DNA of 34,802 nt from Phycisphaeraceae bacterium (GCA_020848195.1 JADLAP010000114.1:1-34802); one strand, 5' to 3'; positions 16,652 through 25,444 are shown, numbered from the stretch's first letter. Numbers and translations: made by a program. The notes: generated by a model not told the origin, from the sequence alone.

Positions 16652-17339
16652 AAGCATCGACCGCTCGTACTGGCGTCCCTGGCTGCGGAGTCAAATGCGT
16701 CTGCATTGGCGCATGACGCTGATTCTCGTCGTCGGTCTGACCGCGATCGGTCTGGCCACGCGCTATCGTCAGAGTCAGCGTCCCACGCCCGCTCCCGCCT
16801 CGGTGCAGGCGCAGGGGTTGGCCCGCGTCTCCCAGGTCATCAACCGCCTTCGACAGACACCGTGGGGCAACACCCTTCGGGGAGACACCATCCTCACGAA
16901 ACTGGAACAGCTCCGCGACGCCCGGCGCATCGTCTTCGCCACCCACATGGATTCGCTGGGCATCACCTACAAGGAATACACCGGCAACGTCACCATTTAC
17001 ATCCGCGTCTTCCGGGCGGACGATCAGACCTATGCCGTGCCCTCGAACATCCTGCTCGCCGACACGCTGTGTCACGAAACGGTGCACGCCCTGCATCCGC
17101 TTCACCGCACGACCTTCAACGAGGAATGCGACGCCTTTCTCGCGGGCCTCGACGCGCAGTCGTCCTACTGCGGCTGGAATCCCCTGCACATGCCCACCGT
17201 GGAAGACGATTCCGTCGCCGAGTTCATCCGGCGGAAATATCCGGGGATTCCCACGGAAACCGACTATCGCCCGGTGGCTGCGGAATGGTCCTGGGTCAGG
17301 CAGCGGGCAGGGCTGAGCCGATCGGTCGTCATGCCGTGA
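16644..17339 (+). CDS. Membrane-anchored ImmA-like zinc metalloprotease (putative)
   Basis: A 231-residue protein with a hydrophobic segment at about 24-40 (MTLILVVGLTAIGLATR) and a metalloprotease motif HETVH at 144-148. NEECDAF follows at 159-165. The spacing of HExxH, LH and the downstream Glu pair is like ImmA/IrrE-type gluzincins, which cleave XRE repressors. It overlaps the S24 repressor gene by 8 bp, matching the repressor/anti-repressor arrangement of ImmR-ImmA. The membrane anchor and the pairing with an already self-cleaving repressor are unusual. It might instead be an unrelated surface protease. The end converges with, and overlaps by 11 bp, the last head-operon gene. Confidence 0.6.
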   Translation: MTESIDRSYWRPWLRSQMRLHWRMTLILVVGLTAIGLATRYRQSQRPTPAPASVQAQGLARVSQVINRLRQTPWGNTLRGDTILTKLEQLRDARRIVFATHMDSLGITYKEYTGNVTIYIRVFRADDQTYAVPSNILLADTLCHETVHALHPLHRTTFNEECDAFLAGLDAQSSYCGWNPLHMPTVEDDSVAEFIRRKYPGIPTETDYRPVAAEWSWVRQRAGLSRSVVMP

Positions 17340-18618
17340 TCGCGGCGACATTCAGTCGCACGTGAGCGCCGAAGTCGATAGCGCAATCCGCCAGGCGGCA
17401 TCCGACCAGATCCACGCCGGCGGGGAAGCTGACGCTCAGCACATGGCCGTTGTCCAGTCGCAGCGCCGCCGCGGCGTGGAGCCGGCAGGCGCTGACCTGG
17501 CGATCGCGGGGATCCTGCGAAAAATCCGCCACGCCGCCGGCTGTGACGGTCAGACTCGTCACATCGCCGCCGGTGTTGAACGTGGCGACGCCGCCGACGG
17601 TGGCGCTTCCGACGGCGCCTTCACCGAGGATGGTCAGCGTGCCGCCGGTCTGGCGCAGCGTGGCAACGCCGCACGCCATCGCAATCTGACCGCCCGCCTG
17701 ATGGAGCGTGGTCAGCGCGACGCCCGCGCCGACTTCCACATGCGCATCGATCGCGCGCCGGCCCTGCTGGCCCACGTGCAACGCCGACACGGTGGCCGCG
17801 TCATCGCCATGATCGACCGCCAGGCCCACCCGGCCTCGCGTGACGATCACCACGTTGTCCGCGTGGCTGCCGATCCATCGCACCGGCGGCAAGGAGCCAT
17901 CCACGCCGGACTCCGCCGTGTGCAGCACGAGCAGTTCCGTTTGCGCCGCACCGGTGTCCAGACGGATGCGTCCCGCGCCGACAGCATCCGATCCGCCGAT
18001 GATCTGGCCGATGACCACTTTCGTCGCGCCGATCTTCAGCGACGCCGTCCGGTACTCGCGGCACTGTTCGCTGACCGTCTCGTGATCCAGTGCGAAGACC
18101 GACTCCGGCAGGCCCAGCACGCCGGTGAAGCTCCGGCCGATCCGCAGCGCCGCCAGCGTCACCGACGATTGATCCAGGCCCCACACCAGCGGCTGACTTG
18201 TGTGTTCGAGGATGACGGTGTCGCCATCGGCCGGCACGTTGCCCGTGGACCAGTTCCCGGCCGAGGACCAGTCGTGCGGCCCGGCGCTGGGCGTCGGCGT
18301 GGCGACCGTGAGCGTCGCGATGCCGGTCGCCGATGCGGACACAACAAACGGCACGCCGGCGACGTCGGCGGTCAGCGTCACCACTTCCGCGTCCGCCATG
18401 GCGGACACTGCCGCGAAGTACGGATGCGTCGAGGCATTCCACGCATCGCGGATTGCCGCCGCCACGACCGAAGCCGTGTCGCTTGCCCCGGCCTCGCATG
18501 TCAGCTCCACGCCGCCGACCGTCAGCGTGAACGTTTCCGACCCGACCGTGCCCCCGACGGTGACCGTCGTGACCTGCGCCACCGACGCCGCTTCTCCGAG
18601 CCAACGCAACGTCGCCAT
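17329..18618 (-). CDS. Phage fibre/surface-like beta-repeat protein, 429 aa
   Basis: Last gene of the leftward structural operon. ATG 18618 is favoured because GGAG is 8 bp ahead; an ATG at 18624 lies too close to it. The first about 110 residues (TTVTVGGTVGSETFTLTVGG) look like a virion-attached beta domain. Next comes WSSAGNWSTGNVPADGDTVI, a motif seen in autotransporter- and fibre-like beta-helix proteins. The rest is Gly/Val/Thr-rich repeats with regular beta strands. A receptor-binding or capsid-surface role is inferred from position and composition. No chaperone gene is seen. Confidence 0.6.
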   Translation of the reverse strand: MATLRWLGEAASVAQVTTVTVGGTVGSETFTLTVGGVELTCEAGASDTASVVAAAIRDAWNASTHPYFAAVSAMADAEVVTLTADVAGVPFVVSASATGIATLTVATPTPSAGPHDWSSAGNWSTGNVPADGDTVILEHTSQPLVWGLDQSSVTLAALRIGRSFTGVLGLPESVFALDHETVSEQCREYRTASLKIGATKVVIGQIIGGSDAVGAGRIRLDTGAAQTELLVLHTAESGVDGSLPPVRWIGSHADNVVIVTRGRVGLAVDHGDDAATVSALHVGQQGRRAIDAHVEVGAGVALTTLHQAGGQIAMACGVATLRQTGGTLTILGEGAVGSATVGGVATFNTGGDVTSLTVTAGGVADFSQDPRDRQVSACRLHAAAALRLDNGHVLSVSFPAGVDLVGCRLADCAIDFGAHVRLNVAAITA

Positions 18619-18661
18619 ATCCATGTCTCCTTGCCTGATGTGCTGATGAGTGAAGGAAAAC

Positions 18662-19411
18662 TTACGCCAGCCCCAGTTCCTCGAAGTTTTCCGGCTGGTG
18701 CATGTCCACCTGAACGATGCCGGCTCCGGGTTCGAGGTTGGCCGGAATCCGGCCTGTGAGCGGATCCGTGAAACACACGGTGGGCCGCCATCCCGCGGCG
18801 CTGAACTGAAACTCATATCGCACGCGGAACGTTCGGCCGCCGTTGTCGCTTTGCCCCGTAATTGCCGTGCAGAGCCATTGCCCGGACGCCGCGCCGAAAA
18901 TCGCGGCGCGGTTGACCGTGCCGACAAACCGCTGCGCCAACGCCAGCGGCAAGACGGCTTCGACGCGCGTGAACGACAGCGTGGCGCTGGGCGATATCAC
19001 CGTCGCCACCGCGCCTTGTCGAACGCGATCCGCTTCATCGCCCGTGGCGGTGTGGCTGACCTCGATGGCGTTGCCGTGCCGATCGACCGGAGTGCGGCGG
19101 GATTGCGTTGTGACGCCAAGTTCGACGACGGGTTTCGATGTAGTGCTGGCGTCGGGGCCGGCGTAGTCGATGTGGATCACCGCGGCGCTGTCGCCGTCCG
19201 GCTCGGCGCGAACGGCGCTGACCCGCATGGTCGGCGAGGTCGGATGCGGATCGCCGAGGCGAGGCATTCCCGCGGCATGGAGCGCCGCCGTCAGCCGATC
19301 GCTCGAACCGCCGCTCAGACCCGTCACGTATGCCTGCCGCGTGAGTTTCACGCCCTGGCTGGTGACTTCCAGCCTCGTGCCTTCCACGCGATCCAGTCTC
19401 ACTTCCGCCAT
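18662..19411 (-). CDS. Phage structural protein, unknown type, 249 aa
   Basis: ATG 19411 has AAAGGA well spaced upstream. The protein is beta-rich, with no membrane segment or signal. Its place after the putative tail-terminator gene and before the fibre-like gene is where a major tail or neck protein would lie. The N-terminal part (MAEVRLDRVEGTRLEVTSQG) and the central Arg/Thr-rich strands would suit this, but I recognise no family. Confidence 0.6.
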   Translation of the reverse strand: MAEVRLDRVEGTRLEVTSQGVKLTRQAYVTGLSGGSSDRLTAALHAAGMPRLGDPHPTSPTMRVSAVRAEPDGDSAAVIHIDYAGPDASTTSKPVVELGVTTQSRRTPVDRHGNAIEVSHTATGDEADRVRQGAVATVISPSATLSFTRVEAVLPLALAQRFVGTVNRAAIFGAASGQWLCTAITGQSDNGGRTFRVRYEFQFSAAGWRPTVCFTDPLTGRIPANLEPGAGIVQVDMHQPENFEELGLA

Positions 19412-19418
19412 GGTTGTT

Positions 19419-19466
19419 TCCTTTCACCGCTGACCGGACAGTTCCGCTTACCGTGAACCGGACAGT
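19419..19466. repeat. Imperfect 24-bp tandem duplication
   Basis: On the minus strand two adjoining 24-bp units, each beginning ACTGTCCGGT, match at 18 of 24 positions. The first unit (19443-19466) carries the end of the terminator-like gene read here. The second (19419-19442) supplies the AAAGGA ribosome binding site of the 249-aa gene. Confidence 0.5.
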
Positions 19467-19876
19467 CGCAGTTGCCATGTGCTGCGCAGGGACAGGGATT
19501 GAACGTCCGCATTCACGACGCCGCGTGACGTGGACCAGCAGGAAAACCGGCTGCCGTCCACGCCTTTGACCACCCGGTCATCCAGTCTTGCCAGTACGGC
19601 GTTTTCGATGGCCAGCAGGTCGTCGAGGTTCGCCTCCGGCAGGCCTGCGACGTCGATCTGCATCTGCCCTTCCACATCCGGCCGGCCGCGGAAATAGCTT
19701 CTTTTCCGCAGCTTCACCACGCGAAACACCACCGCCGGCCTCGGCGACCAGGACGGGATGATCAGGTGGTAAACCCGGCCCGACAGACTCGACCATGCCG
19801 CGCTCGCCGGTTCACCGGCGCTGAGCAGGCTGTACACCGAATCCACCAGCATTTCCGTGGGAATCGTCGCGCTCAT
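19448..19876 (-). CDS. Phage neck/tail-terminator-like protein, 142 aa
   Basis: ATG 19876 has GGAGG upstream and overlaps the stop of the preceding gene as ATGA. The product begins MSATIPTEMLVDSVYSLLSA, and then has a Pro/Tyr-rich segment (GRVYHLIIPSWSPRPAVVFR) and conserved-looking strands. The size and place just after the closure protein fit a DUF3168-like tail-completion or terminator protein. The assignment rests mainly on gene order. Confidence 0.5.
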   Translation of the reverse strand: MSATIPTEMLVDSVYSLLSAGEPASAAWSSLSGRVYHLIIPSWSPRPAVVFRVVKLRKRSYFRGRPDVEGQMQIDVAGLPEANLDDLLAIENAVLARLDDRVVKGVDGSRFSCWSTSRGVVNADVQSLSLRSTWQLRLSGSR

Positions 19877-20196
19877 GCGATCACCTCCTCCGTCATCAGG
19901 GCCAGCATCGAAGCCGGCTTGTCCATGGGTTGCGCCGCCAGCACGTTCATGACGATTGAGCCATCGACCACGCGGTCGCCGCTGACGATGTCGCAGCCGG
20001 CGTCGACGTACACGGTGAACAGCCGCAGATGCCGATCGCCGACGGCGCGTGTGCCTCGCGGCCTCACGCGGCCGGGCAGCTTGGCGATGTGCGTCTGCCA
20101 CTGCCGCGCCGGCGTGCCGCCCGGCGTGGCCACCGTCGTGGCGCGACGCGCGCTGAGCGTGCGATCGAGCAGATGTTCCGGTGATGCGTGTGCCAT
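19873..20196 (-). CDS. Phage head-closure-like protein, 107 aa
   Basis: This small protein starts at ATG 20196, one base after the connector stop (TGACATG). It has HIAKLPGRVRPRGTRAVGDR followed by HLRLFTVYVDAGCDIVSGDR and a short hydrophobic strand. Small beta proteins with a VxxGDR segment are typical of head-closure or head-tail joining proteins. The position directly after the connector supports this. Its stop overlaps the start of the next gene. Confidence 0.55.
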   Translation of the reverse strand: MAHASPEHLLDRTLSARRATTVATPGGTPARQWQTHIAKLPGRVRPRGTRAVGDRHLRLFTVYVDAGCDIVSGDRVVDGSIVMNVLAAQPMDKPASMLALMTEEVIA

Positions 20197-20197
20197 G

Positions 20198-21349
20198 TCA
20201 GTTCTCCCGCGCCAGAGGAATGTGCAGATAGGGCAACAGCTTCGCACGCTGGCCGTCGGTCAGGTCCATCGCATCGACCAGCGTGTAACTGAAATCGCCG
20301 AGATTTTCGCGGCGAACCGACGGATCCCGCCGGCCCGCGTGGTACGCCTGCGCCACCAGTTCCGTCGCCACAGCCCGCAGGTCGTCCGGAATGGGGTCGA
20401 AGCCCGCTTCGTATTCCACCAGCACCGGGCCATGCACCATGCACGGCTCGGGCCAGATCAGGCTGCCGATCGCAGGCTGGCATCGCACGCTGTCTTCGTC
20501 CTGATCGGGCCAGGCCAATTCGACGTTTCGCCCCATCGCAAAAACGCCGGGACGGGGAATCAGCCACGTCGAAGAGACATTGCGCGTCAGCGTCGCCGAC
20601 CAGCCGGATACGGCGGCGATGGCGGTTCGCATGGCCGCCGTGGAGCCGTACTGGTCAAAGTTCAGACTGGTCGTGGTGGCGATGCCGTCCGCGTCGCGCT
20701 GAATCAGGTCCACGCTTTCCTCCGTCACCGCCGCCGCGGCATGGATCGCGCTGCCTTCGTAGCGCACGCTCAGCGCCGCCCCCCTGCCACCGGCGACGCG
20801 ACGAATGGTTTTCACCGGCGATTGCGCGAGAAATGCCATGCCCAGCAAGCCAGGCTCCAGCCACTGGCGATGCACCGCGAGCTTGAACCGCCGGCCGCAA
20901 AGACGCTCGATCTTCCCCGTCACCTGATTAATCAGCTCCGCGATCAGCGTGTCGTCGGCGATGTGATCGAGGCGGAGAAACCGTTTGACCGTAGCCAGCG
21001 AAGTCAGCGCGTCGTCGCGCAGCGCGATGTTCGTGGCGGTGGCGATGTCGTGGCCGTTCCAGTAGACATCGGTGGTCGCCAGCAGCAGGTCGGTGATCGC
21101 GGGCGACTCGCCTTCCTGCCGGTAGTACAACACACGATAATCGCCGGCATTGATGTCACTGGGCCAGTCGCCCTGATACAGATCGCCGTCACGGTCCGAC
21201 AACACGATGTCGTAGTCAGCGACATCGGCGTCGGCCCAGCCGACAAACGTCCGCGTGGCGACGTTGAACACCTGCGCGTCCTCGTGACGGCGGAGGATTG
21301 CGTACAGCGTGGCGTCGCCCTGGTATGTGACTTCCAATTCGCTGGCCAT
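20198..21349 (-). CDS. Phage head-tail connector (gp6-like) with extra N-terminal domain, 383 aa
   Basis: AAGGAA precedes ATG 21349. Residues about 115-155 (LTSLATVKRFLRLDHIADDT then LIAELINQVTGKIERLCGRR) form the helical core of gp6-like connectors, which seal the portal after DNA packaging. The C-terminal end has the expected helix (DDLRAVATELVAQAYHAGRR). The usual connector is near 100-200 residues. Here about 105 extra N-terminal residues form a separate beta-rich domain (DIVLSDRDGDLYQGDWPSDI), and there is also a large central insert. It follows a terminator that separates it from the capsid genes. Confidence 0.75.
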   Translation of the reverse strand: MASELEVTYQGDATLYAILRRHEDAQVFNVATRTFVGWADADVADYDIVLSDRDGDLYQGDWPSDINAGDYRVLYYRQEGESPAITDLLLATTDVYWNGHDIATATNIALRDDALTSLATVKRFLRLDHIADDTLIAELINQVTGKIERLCGRRFKLAVHRQWLEPGLLGMAFLAQSPVKTIRRVAGGRGAALSVRYEGSAIHAAAAVTEESVDLIQRDADGIATTTSLNFDQYGSTAAMRTAIAAVSGWSATLTRNVSSTWLIPRPGVFAMGRNVELAWPDQDEDSVRCQPAIGSLIWPEPCMVHGPVLVEYEAGFDPIPDDLRAVATELVAQAYHAGRRDPSVRRENLGDFSYTLVDAMDLTDGQRAKLLPYLHIPLAREN

Positions 21350-21375
21350 GGCCGGTTTCCTTGTGAAATGCTCGG

Positions 21376-21409
21376 GAAAAAGCCCTGCCCGCCGCGAAGC
21401 GGACAGGGC
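21376..21409 (-). terminator. Intrinsic terminator between capsid-side and connector genes
   Basis: On the minus strand an 11-bp stem (arms 21382-21392 and 21399-21409, one U-G pair) with a 6-nt loop is followed by TTTTT. It lies 20 bp after the 148-aa gene and before the connector gene, so it would lower expression of the connector and tail genes relative to the capsid. Confidence 0.8.
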
Positions 21410-21429
21410 CGGGGGTGGGATGGGACGAA

Positions 21430-21876
21430 TCAGTCGGCCACGATCTGCACGACGCTGGCGATGTCGTTGTCGCTGGCCGGCTCGGCGCGGGCGTCGATGC
21501 CCAGGCCGACGGCGGAAACGACCGCGGTGCTGACGCCGACCGTGACACGGCAGGCGACATGCGTGAAGCCGTCGGACAGCTCATCGGCCCGGGCTTCGAT
21601 CACCGCCTGCTGATTGGCCCCGGCGGTGACGAGCTGGGTGATGGCCTTGCCGGTCAGCGCCTGAGCGCCGGCGCCGGCATTGCTCGTGGCTTCGTACAAC
21701 GCGACATCGACGGTCGAGGTGGCGGCGATGGCGCCGACATTGACCACGAACGCCACGCGGCCGAACTTCGACAGATTGGCCCAGTCGCTGGTGACGTTGG
21801 TATTGTCGACCGACTGCGGGTCCAGCGCGGCCGCGACCGCGACGCGCTGGGAAAAAGTGCTGTTGGGGGTGGACAT
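21430..21876 (-). CDS. Putative capsid decoration or head protein, 148 aa
   Basis: AAAGGA lies about 9 bp ahead of ATG 21876. The small beta-rich protein begins MSTPNSTFSQRVAVAAALDP and contains a strand-rich centre (FGRVAFVVNVGAIAATSTVD) and many Ala, Val and Thr. It directly follows the capsid gene and is cut off from later genes by a terminator, so it should be made in capsid-like amounts. That fits a decoration protein. The family is not recognised with certainty. Confidence 0.55.
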   Translation of the reverse strand: MSTPNSTFSQRVAVAAALDPQSVDNTNVTSDWANLSKFGRVAFVVNVGAIAATSTVDVALYEATSNAGAGAQALTGKAITQLVTAGANQQAVIEARADELSDGFTHVACRVTVGVSTAVVSAVGLGIDARAEPASDNDIASVVQIVAD

Positions 21877-21923
21877 GTTGAGATTCCTTTCAAGGGAGGA
21901 AACTGGGCGGGCCTGCTTCCGGG

Positions 21924-21936
21924 GCGGCCTCGCCGC
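21924..21936. repeat. Small hairpin GCGGC-CTC-GCCGC after the capsid gene
   Basis: It has perfect 5-bp arms with a 3-nt loop and no T-run. It may slow RNA decay or ribosome read-through between capsid and decoration genes. Confidence 0.3.
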
Positions 21937-21957
21937 TAAACGGGGTGACTTGCACGA

Positions 21958-23307
21958 TCAGCGCGATTCGAGGGCGATGAACGGCGACAGCGACGCCGAA
22001 CCGTTGTCGACATCGATCGACGACGACAGCCACGGCTGACCCGCCAGGCGGAACGTGAAGCGAAACGCGGTGACGTCGTAGTCGAACCACAGGTGCATGC
22101 TCGACGTGGCGTTGATGCCGCCGGCCTTGGTCAGCGTGAGGTACTGGCTCAGATCGGCGAAGAGGATGTCCCCCTTGTCGCCGAGGGTCTGGCAGTGCTG
22201 GCTCAGCAGCACGGGCCGGCCGAGCAGCGTGCCGAACGGCGCATCGGCGATGCCGTTGGGCGGCAGGTAGATCGGCTGATTGCCCAGACTCATCGTCAGC
22301 AGTTGCGGCAGCACATCCTGGTTCATCAGCCACACGGCGCGGTTGATGCTCCCGGAGGGCATCCGGGCGTACATTTTGGCCACGTTCTCGCCGAGGACCG
22401 TGTTGGCGTCCTGCTCGCTTTCCTTGCTGACGGTGACGAGCACGGCGCTGTTGAGGATGCCCAGCGGCTTGCCCACGCCGTCGCCGTTGACGATGGCGTC
22501 ATCGGACTTGTAGCGGATCGCCCGGCCTGCCTCGCGGACGATGAACGCATCCAGCGCCGCCGAATCCTCCAGCAGCTCATCGCGGGCCGGAACCAGCGTC
22601 GCCAGCTTGTTCAGACGCAGGTTGCGGTACTCGAACTTCGGCGCGCTCTGGCTGATCGTGCCGCCTTCGTCGGTCCAGTACGCCTGCACGCCGCCCGTGC
22701 CCCACGGCGTGCTCTGGCTTACCGGCAGGCTCAGCGCGTTGCGCGTGGTGGGAATCTGATTGGTCCGCGAGAGCAGCGATTCCTCGCCGACGACGATCCG
22801 CCAGATCCTGTCCGCCCACTGCGGAGGCACGAGGTAGCCGCCGCTGTCGCCGGCGCCTTCGTTGGCGAAGGTGGACGGCGCCTTGGTGATCAGACGTTCA
22901 TCGATGTTCCCGCCCTTGGCCGCGGCCTTGTGCACGGCCAGGGCGAACTGGCCGAAGGAGTCGAATCGGCCGGTGTCCTGGGCGCTGACGGAAGCAGGCG
23001 TGCGAGCCGCGATACCCCGGGCCTTGGTCTGCACGCCGGCGCTTTCCTTCATGCCGTCGAGCGCCTTCCGCACGAGCTGTTCGATGCGGGCCTCGTCGAT
23101 ATCGCCGGCCTGCGCCGCCGCATCGCCATCCTCCGGCAGCATCGCCTCGACCGACACCTCCACGCCGTCGTCGTCCACGATCTGCGTCTGGCTGGTGAAA
23201 CGTTCGAGACCCTTCTTCAGCGATTCGCCGCCGCCGTGACGATGGCTCAGCAGCGGAAGCACCTGACTCCTGAACACATCCAATGCAAGCGTTTTCTTCG
23301 TTTCCAT
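21958..23307 (-). CDS. HK97-family major capsid protein
   Basis: 449 residues. The first about 110 are a charged helical scaffold (delta) segment to be removed by the protease. The HK97 fold follows: the N-arm (GGYLVPPQWADRIWRIVVGE), then TPWGTGGVQAYWTDEGGTIS, E-loop and spine (FEYRNLRLNKLATLVPARDE), NGDGVGKPLGILN, and the A-domain. All are standard for phage capsids of this family. It is encoded after the S78 protease gene, with a 126-bp gap. The order portal, protease, capsid is the canonical HK97 order. Confidence 0.93.
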   Translation of the reverse strand: METKKTLALDVFRSQVLPLLSHRHGGGESLKKGLERFTSQTQIVDDDGVEVSVEAMLPEDGDAAAQAGDIDEARIEQLVRKALDGMKESAGVQTKARGIAARTPASVSAQDTGRFDSFGQFALAVHKAAAKGGNIDERLITKAPSTFANEGAGDSGGYLVPPQWADRIWRIVVGEESLLSRTNQIPTTRNALSLPVSQSTPWGTGGVQAYWTDEGGTISQSAPKFEYRNLRLNKLATLVPARDELLEDSAALDAFIVREAGRAIRYKSDDAIVNGDGVGKPLGILNSAVLVTVSKESEQDANTVLGENVAKMYARMPSGSINRAVWLMNQDVLPQLLTMSLGNQPIYLPPNGIADAPFGTLLGRPVLLSQHCQTLGDKGDILFADLSQYLTLTKAGGINATSSMHLWFDYDVTAFRFTFRLAGQPWLSSSIDVDNGSASLSPFIALESR

Positions 23308-23433
23308 GGGAATTGCTCCTGATTTCGGTTGATCTGAAACACGTTGACGCGGATCGCCGGCGCGGCGAATCCCTCCGGCCCGACGTTCGACGTCATCCGG
23401 CCCGGAATCGCCTGACCTGATCCACCGCGAACC

Positions 23434-24114
23434 TTACGAGCCGTCGTACAGACGACCGCTCGATCGCAGCACGACACGTCGCACCACGCCTTCGACATCC
23501 ACCGGCGAACGCGGCATGGAAGGCATCACCATCACCAGCCGCTTCGACGCTCTCGGAAGCTCTTCGCTGAAGACAAGCCCCGGCCAGAGACTGGTCGCGT
23601 CATCCTTGCTGACGATGCCCTTGCTCACCGCCTGCACCAGCGCGTCCTGGTTCGACGGCAGCGGCGCGACGCTGTACTCCAACAGCTTCCATTTGCTGTG
23701 CACGTGACGAACCCGCGGGCCGAAGCGTTCGCGGTCGTGACGCGAGGGCTTGCGCGATTCCACCGGCACGAAGCCGACGCTGAATCCGTTGATCACGCCC
23801 TGCTGGCACAGCGACAGCACCACGTCCGCCAGCCACGGGCCGGGATGGCCCTCCGGCTTCTGCGCGAACTGCGTTTTGGCTTCCAGTCGTTCATCGAGCC
23901 GGCGAATGGCGACGCACTTGCCCACCGGCAGGCTGTAGTCGTGGTTGTAGAATACCGTCGGCGAACGCAGAAAATCCGCGGCGTCGCAGCCCTGGGGAAT
24001 CAGCACATCGCCGTCGCGGTCCACCTCGCTGGTGCTGATGGCGGCGATCACCGAACGCTCGCCGGGCAGCGCGCTCCACTGGGCGGCGAATTGTTTGCGG
24101 ATCATGTCGGTCAT
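23434..24114 (-). CDS. HK97-type prohead protease (S78)
   Basis: 226 residues. ATG 24114 is preceded by GGAG. The motifs are those of the family: SEVDRDGDVLIPQGCDAADF at the start, catalytic His in FYNHDYSLPVGK, then CQQGVINGFSVGFVPVESRK with the catalytic Ser in GFSVGF. It would remove the capsid scaffold during prohead maturation. It is read after the portal gene, with a 28-bp gap. Confidence 0.9.
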   Translation of the reverse strand: MTDMIRKQFAAQWSALPGERSVIAAISTSEVDRDGDVLIPQGCDAADFLRSPTVFYNHDYSLPVGKCVAIRRLDERLEAKTQFAQKPEGHPGPWLADVVLSLCQQGVINGFSVGFVPVESRKPSRHDRERFGPRVRHVHSKWKLLEYSVAPLPSNQDALVQAVSKGIVSKDDATSLWPGLVFSEELPRASKRLVMVMPSMPRSPVDVEGVVRRVVLRSSGRLYDGS

Positions 24115-24142
24115 GTCGTTTTCTCCGATGTTTCCGATGGTT

Positions 24143-25444
24143 TCAGCGAGACGATGAAGCGGACGACGCCAGACAGTCGCCATCGGGCCGGGGATCGAGT
24201 CCCTCCTCGGCGCGCGCTTCGTTGGGCGTGAGAATGCCGCCGCGCACATAGCGCGTCCGGCGATCGAGCTGGAACCGCCTGTCCTCCGGCACCGGGTTGT
24301 CGTACGCCAGGAATGCGTCGTCCTCGATACCGAACAGAGGCAGGTACTTTTCGTTGAGCTTTTCCTCGTCGAGCCGGCAGTACGGCAGAATGGTGTCGCG
24401 CAGCCATGCCGCGTCGTTCACCCCCGCCACGGAACGGTTGGGGTCGTTGGCCAGCAGCTTGCTGATCGGCACGCCGAAGCCCGCGGCGATTTCCTCCAGC
24501 ACGCGATCCGCGTCGCCGATCAGCTCCGGCGGAAAGTTCAGCGGCACCGCCTGCACGTCGCCGGTGATGGCGATGAACCTTCCGCTCTTGCGCGTGCCGC
24601 GGAGCTTCTGATCCACCTGTTTCTCGAAGCGGTCCAGTGCTTCGCCGCTGGCGCCCTGTTTGACCACGAGCAGAAAGTCGGGCCGGGCATGGTTGTCGAA
24701 CCGCGCCAGGTCCATCGTCCGCTTGGCGTCGTGCAGCGCCAGCGCGGACCAGACCGCTTCGAGCCGGCCCATGCCCAGGTGCAGGTGATCCAGGCTCGGC
24801 AGCTTCCAGTGAATCACCTCGTCCGGCGAAAATGTGAGTTTCTCCGTGAAATCGCGGCCATATTCGTAACCCGCGATGAACCCGGCGCCGCTCGGCAGAA
24901 CCGAAGTCCACTGACTGGGCATCAGCCAAAGCTCCTCCGGTCGGCGAAGCATCGGGTCGCTGACCACATGCAGAAAGCAGTTGCCCGTGATCTGCAGATA
25001 CAACATGCGAAGCACCGACAACTCGAAGCCGTTGTGGTAGGGATTGACGGTGGACAGCAGATCGAGCGCGGGATGCGGCTCACTGAGCAACTCGAAATCG
25101 CCTCGCCAGTGGGACGCCTTGTGCTGGACGACACGGCTGGGCCGCAGGGCATCGCCTTGCTCGCCGATGAGGTAGGCTCGCGCGGCGGCGGAAGGCTTGC
25201 GCGTCTGGAACAGCTTGCGGCCCGGCCGACGTCGCACGTACATCCGAAGCGGAACCGACGCCACGGCATGCGCGTTGAGCATGGCGGCGGCATAGACCCA
25301 CGACCGGAACCGACCGACCGCGTTTTCCGCATCAAACGGCCTCATGCGGGACGACAAACCCTGCCAGCCGTCGTTCTGACCCAGCGAAGCGCGAAGATAG
25401 CCCGTGCGGCGGAAGGTCTGTTTGAGTGTGGTCCACAAGCTCAT
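24143..25444 (-). CDS. Phage portal protein, HK97 family
   Basis: 433 residues with GGAG ahead of the ATG. It carries the typical portal pattern: helical start (VYAAAMLNAHAVASVPLRMY), HPALDLLSTVNPYHNGFELS, GNCFLHVVSDP, ELWLMPSQWTSV, EVIHWKLPSLDHLHLGMGRL and the C-terminal VLEEIAAGFGVPISKLLAND. It would form the dodecameric ring through which DNA is packaged. It is between the terminase and the protease genes, as expected. The last residues are Ser-rich. Confidence 0.92.
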   Translation of the reverse strand: MSLWTTLKQTFRRTGYLRASLGQNDGWQGLSSRMRPFDAENAVGRFRSWVYAAAMLNAHAVASVPLRMYVRRRPGRKLFQTRKPSAAARAYLIGEQGDALRPSRVVQHKASHWRGDFELLSEPHPALDLLSTVNPYHNGFELSVLRMLYLQITGNCFLHVVSDPMLRRPEELWLMPSQWTSVLPSGAGFIAGYEYGRDFTEKLTFSPDEVIHWKLPSLDHLHLGMGRLEAVWSALALHDAKRTMDLARFDNHARPDFLLVVKQGASGEALDRFEKQVDQKLRGTRKSGRFIAITGDVQAVPLNFPPELIGDADRVLEEIAAGFGVPISKLLANDPNRSVAGVNDAAWLRDTILPYCRLDEEKLNEKYLPLFGIEDDAFLAYDNPVPEDRRFQLDRRTRYVRGGILTPNEARAEEGLDPRPDGDCLASSASSSR

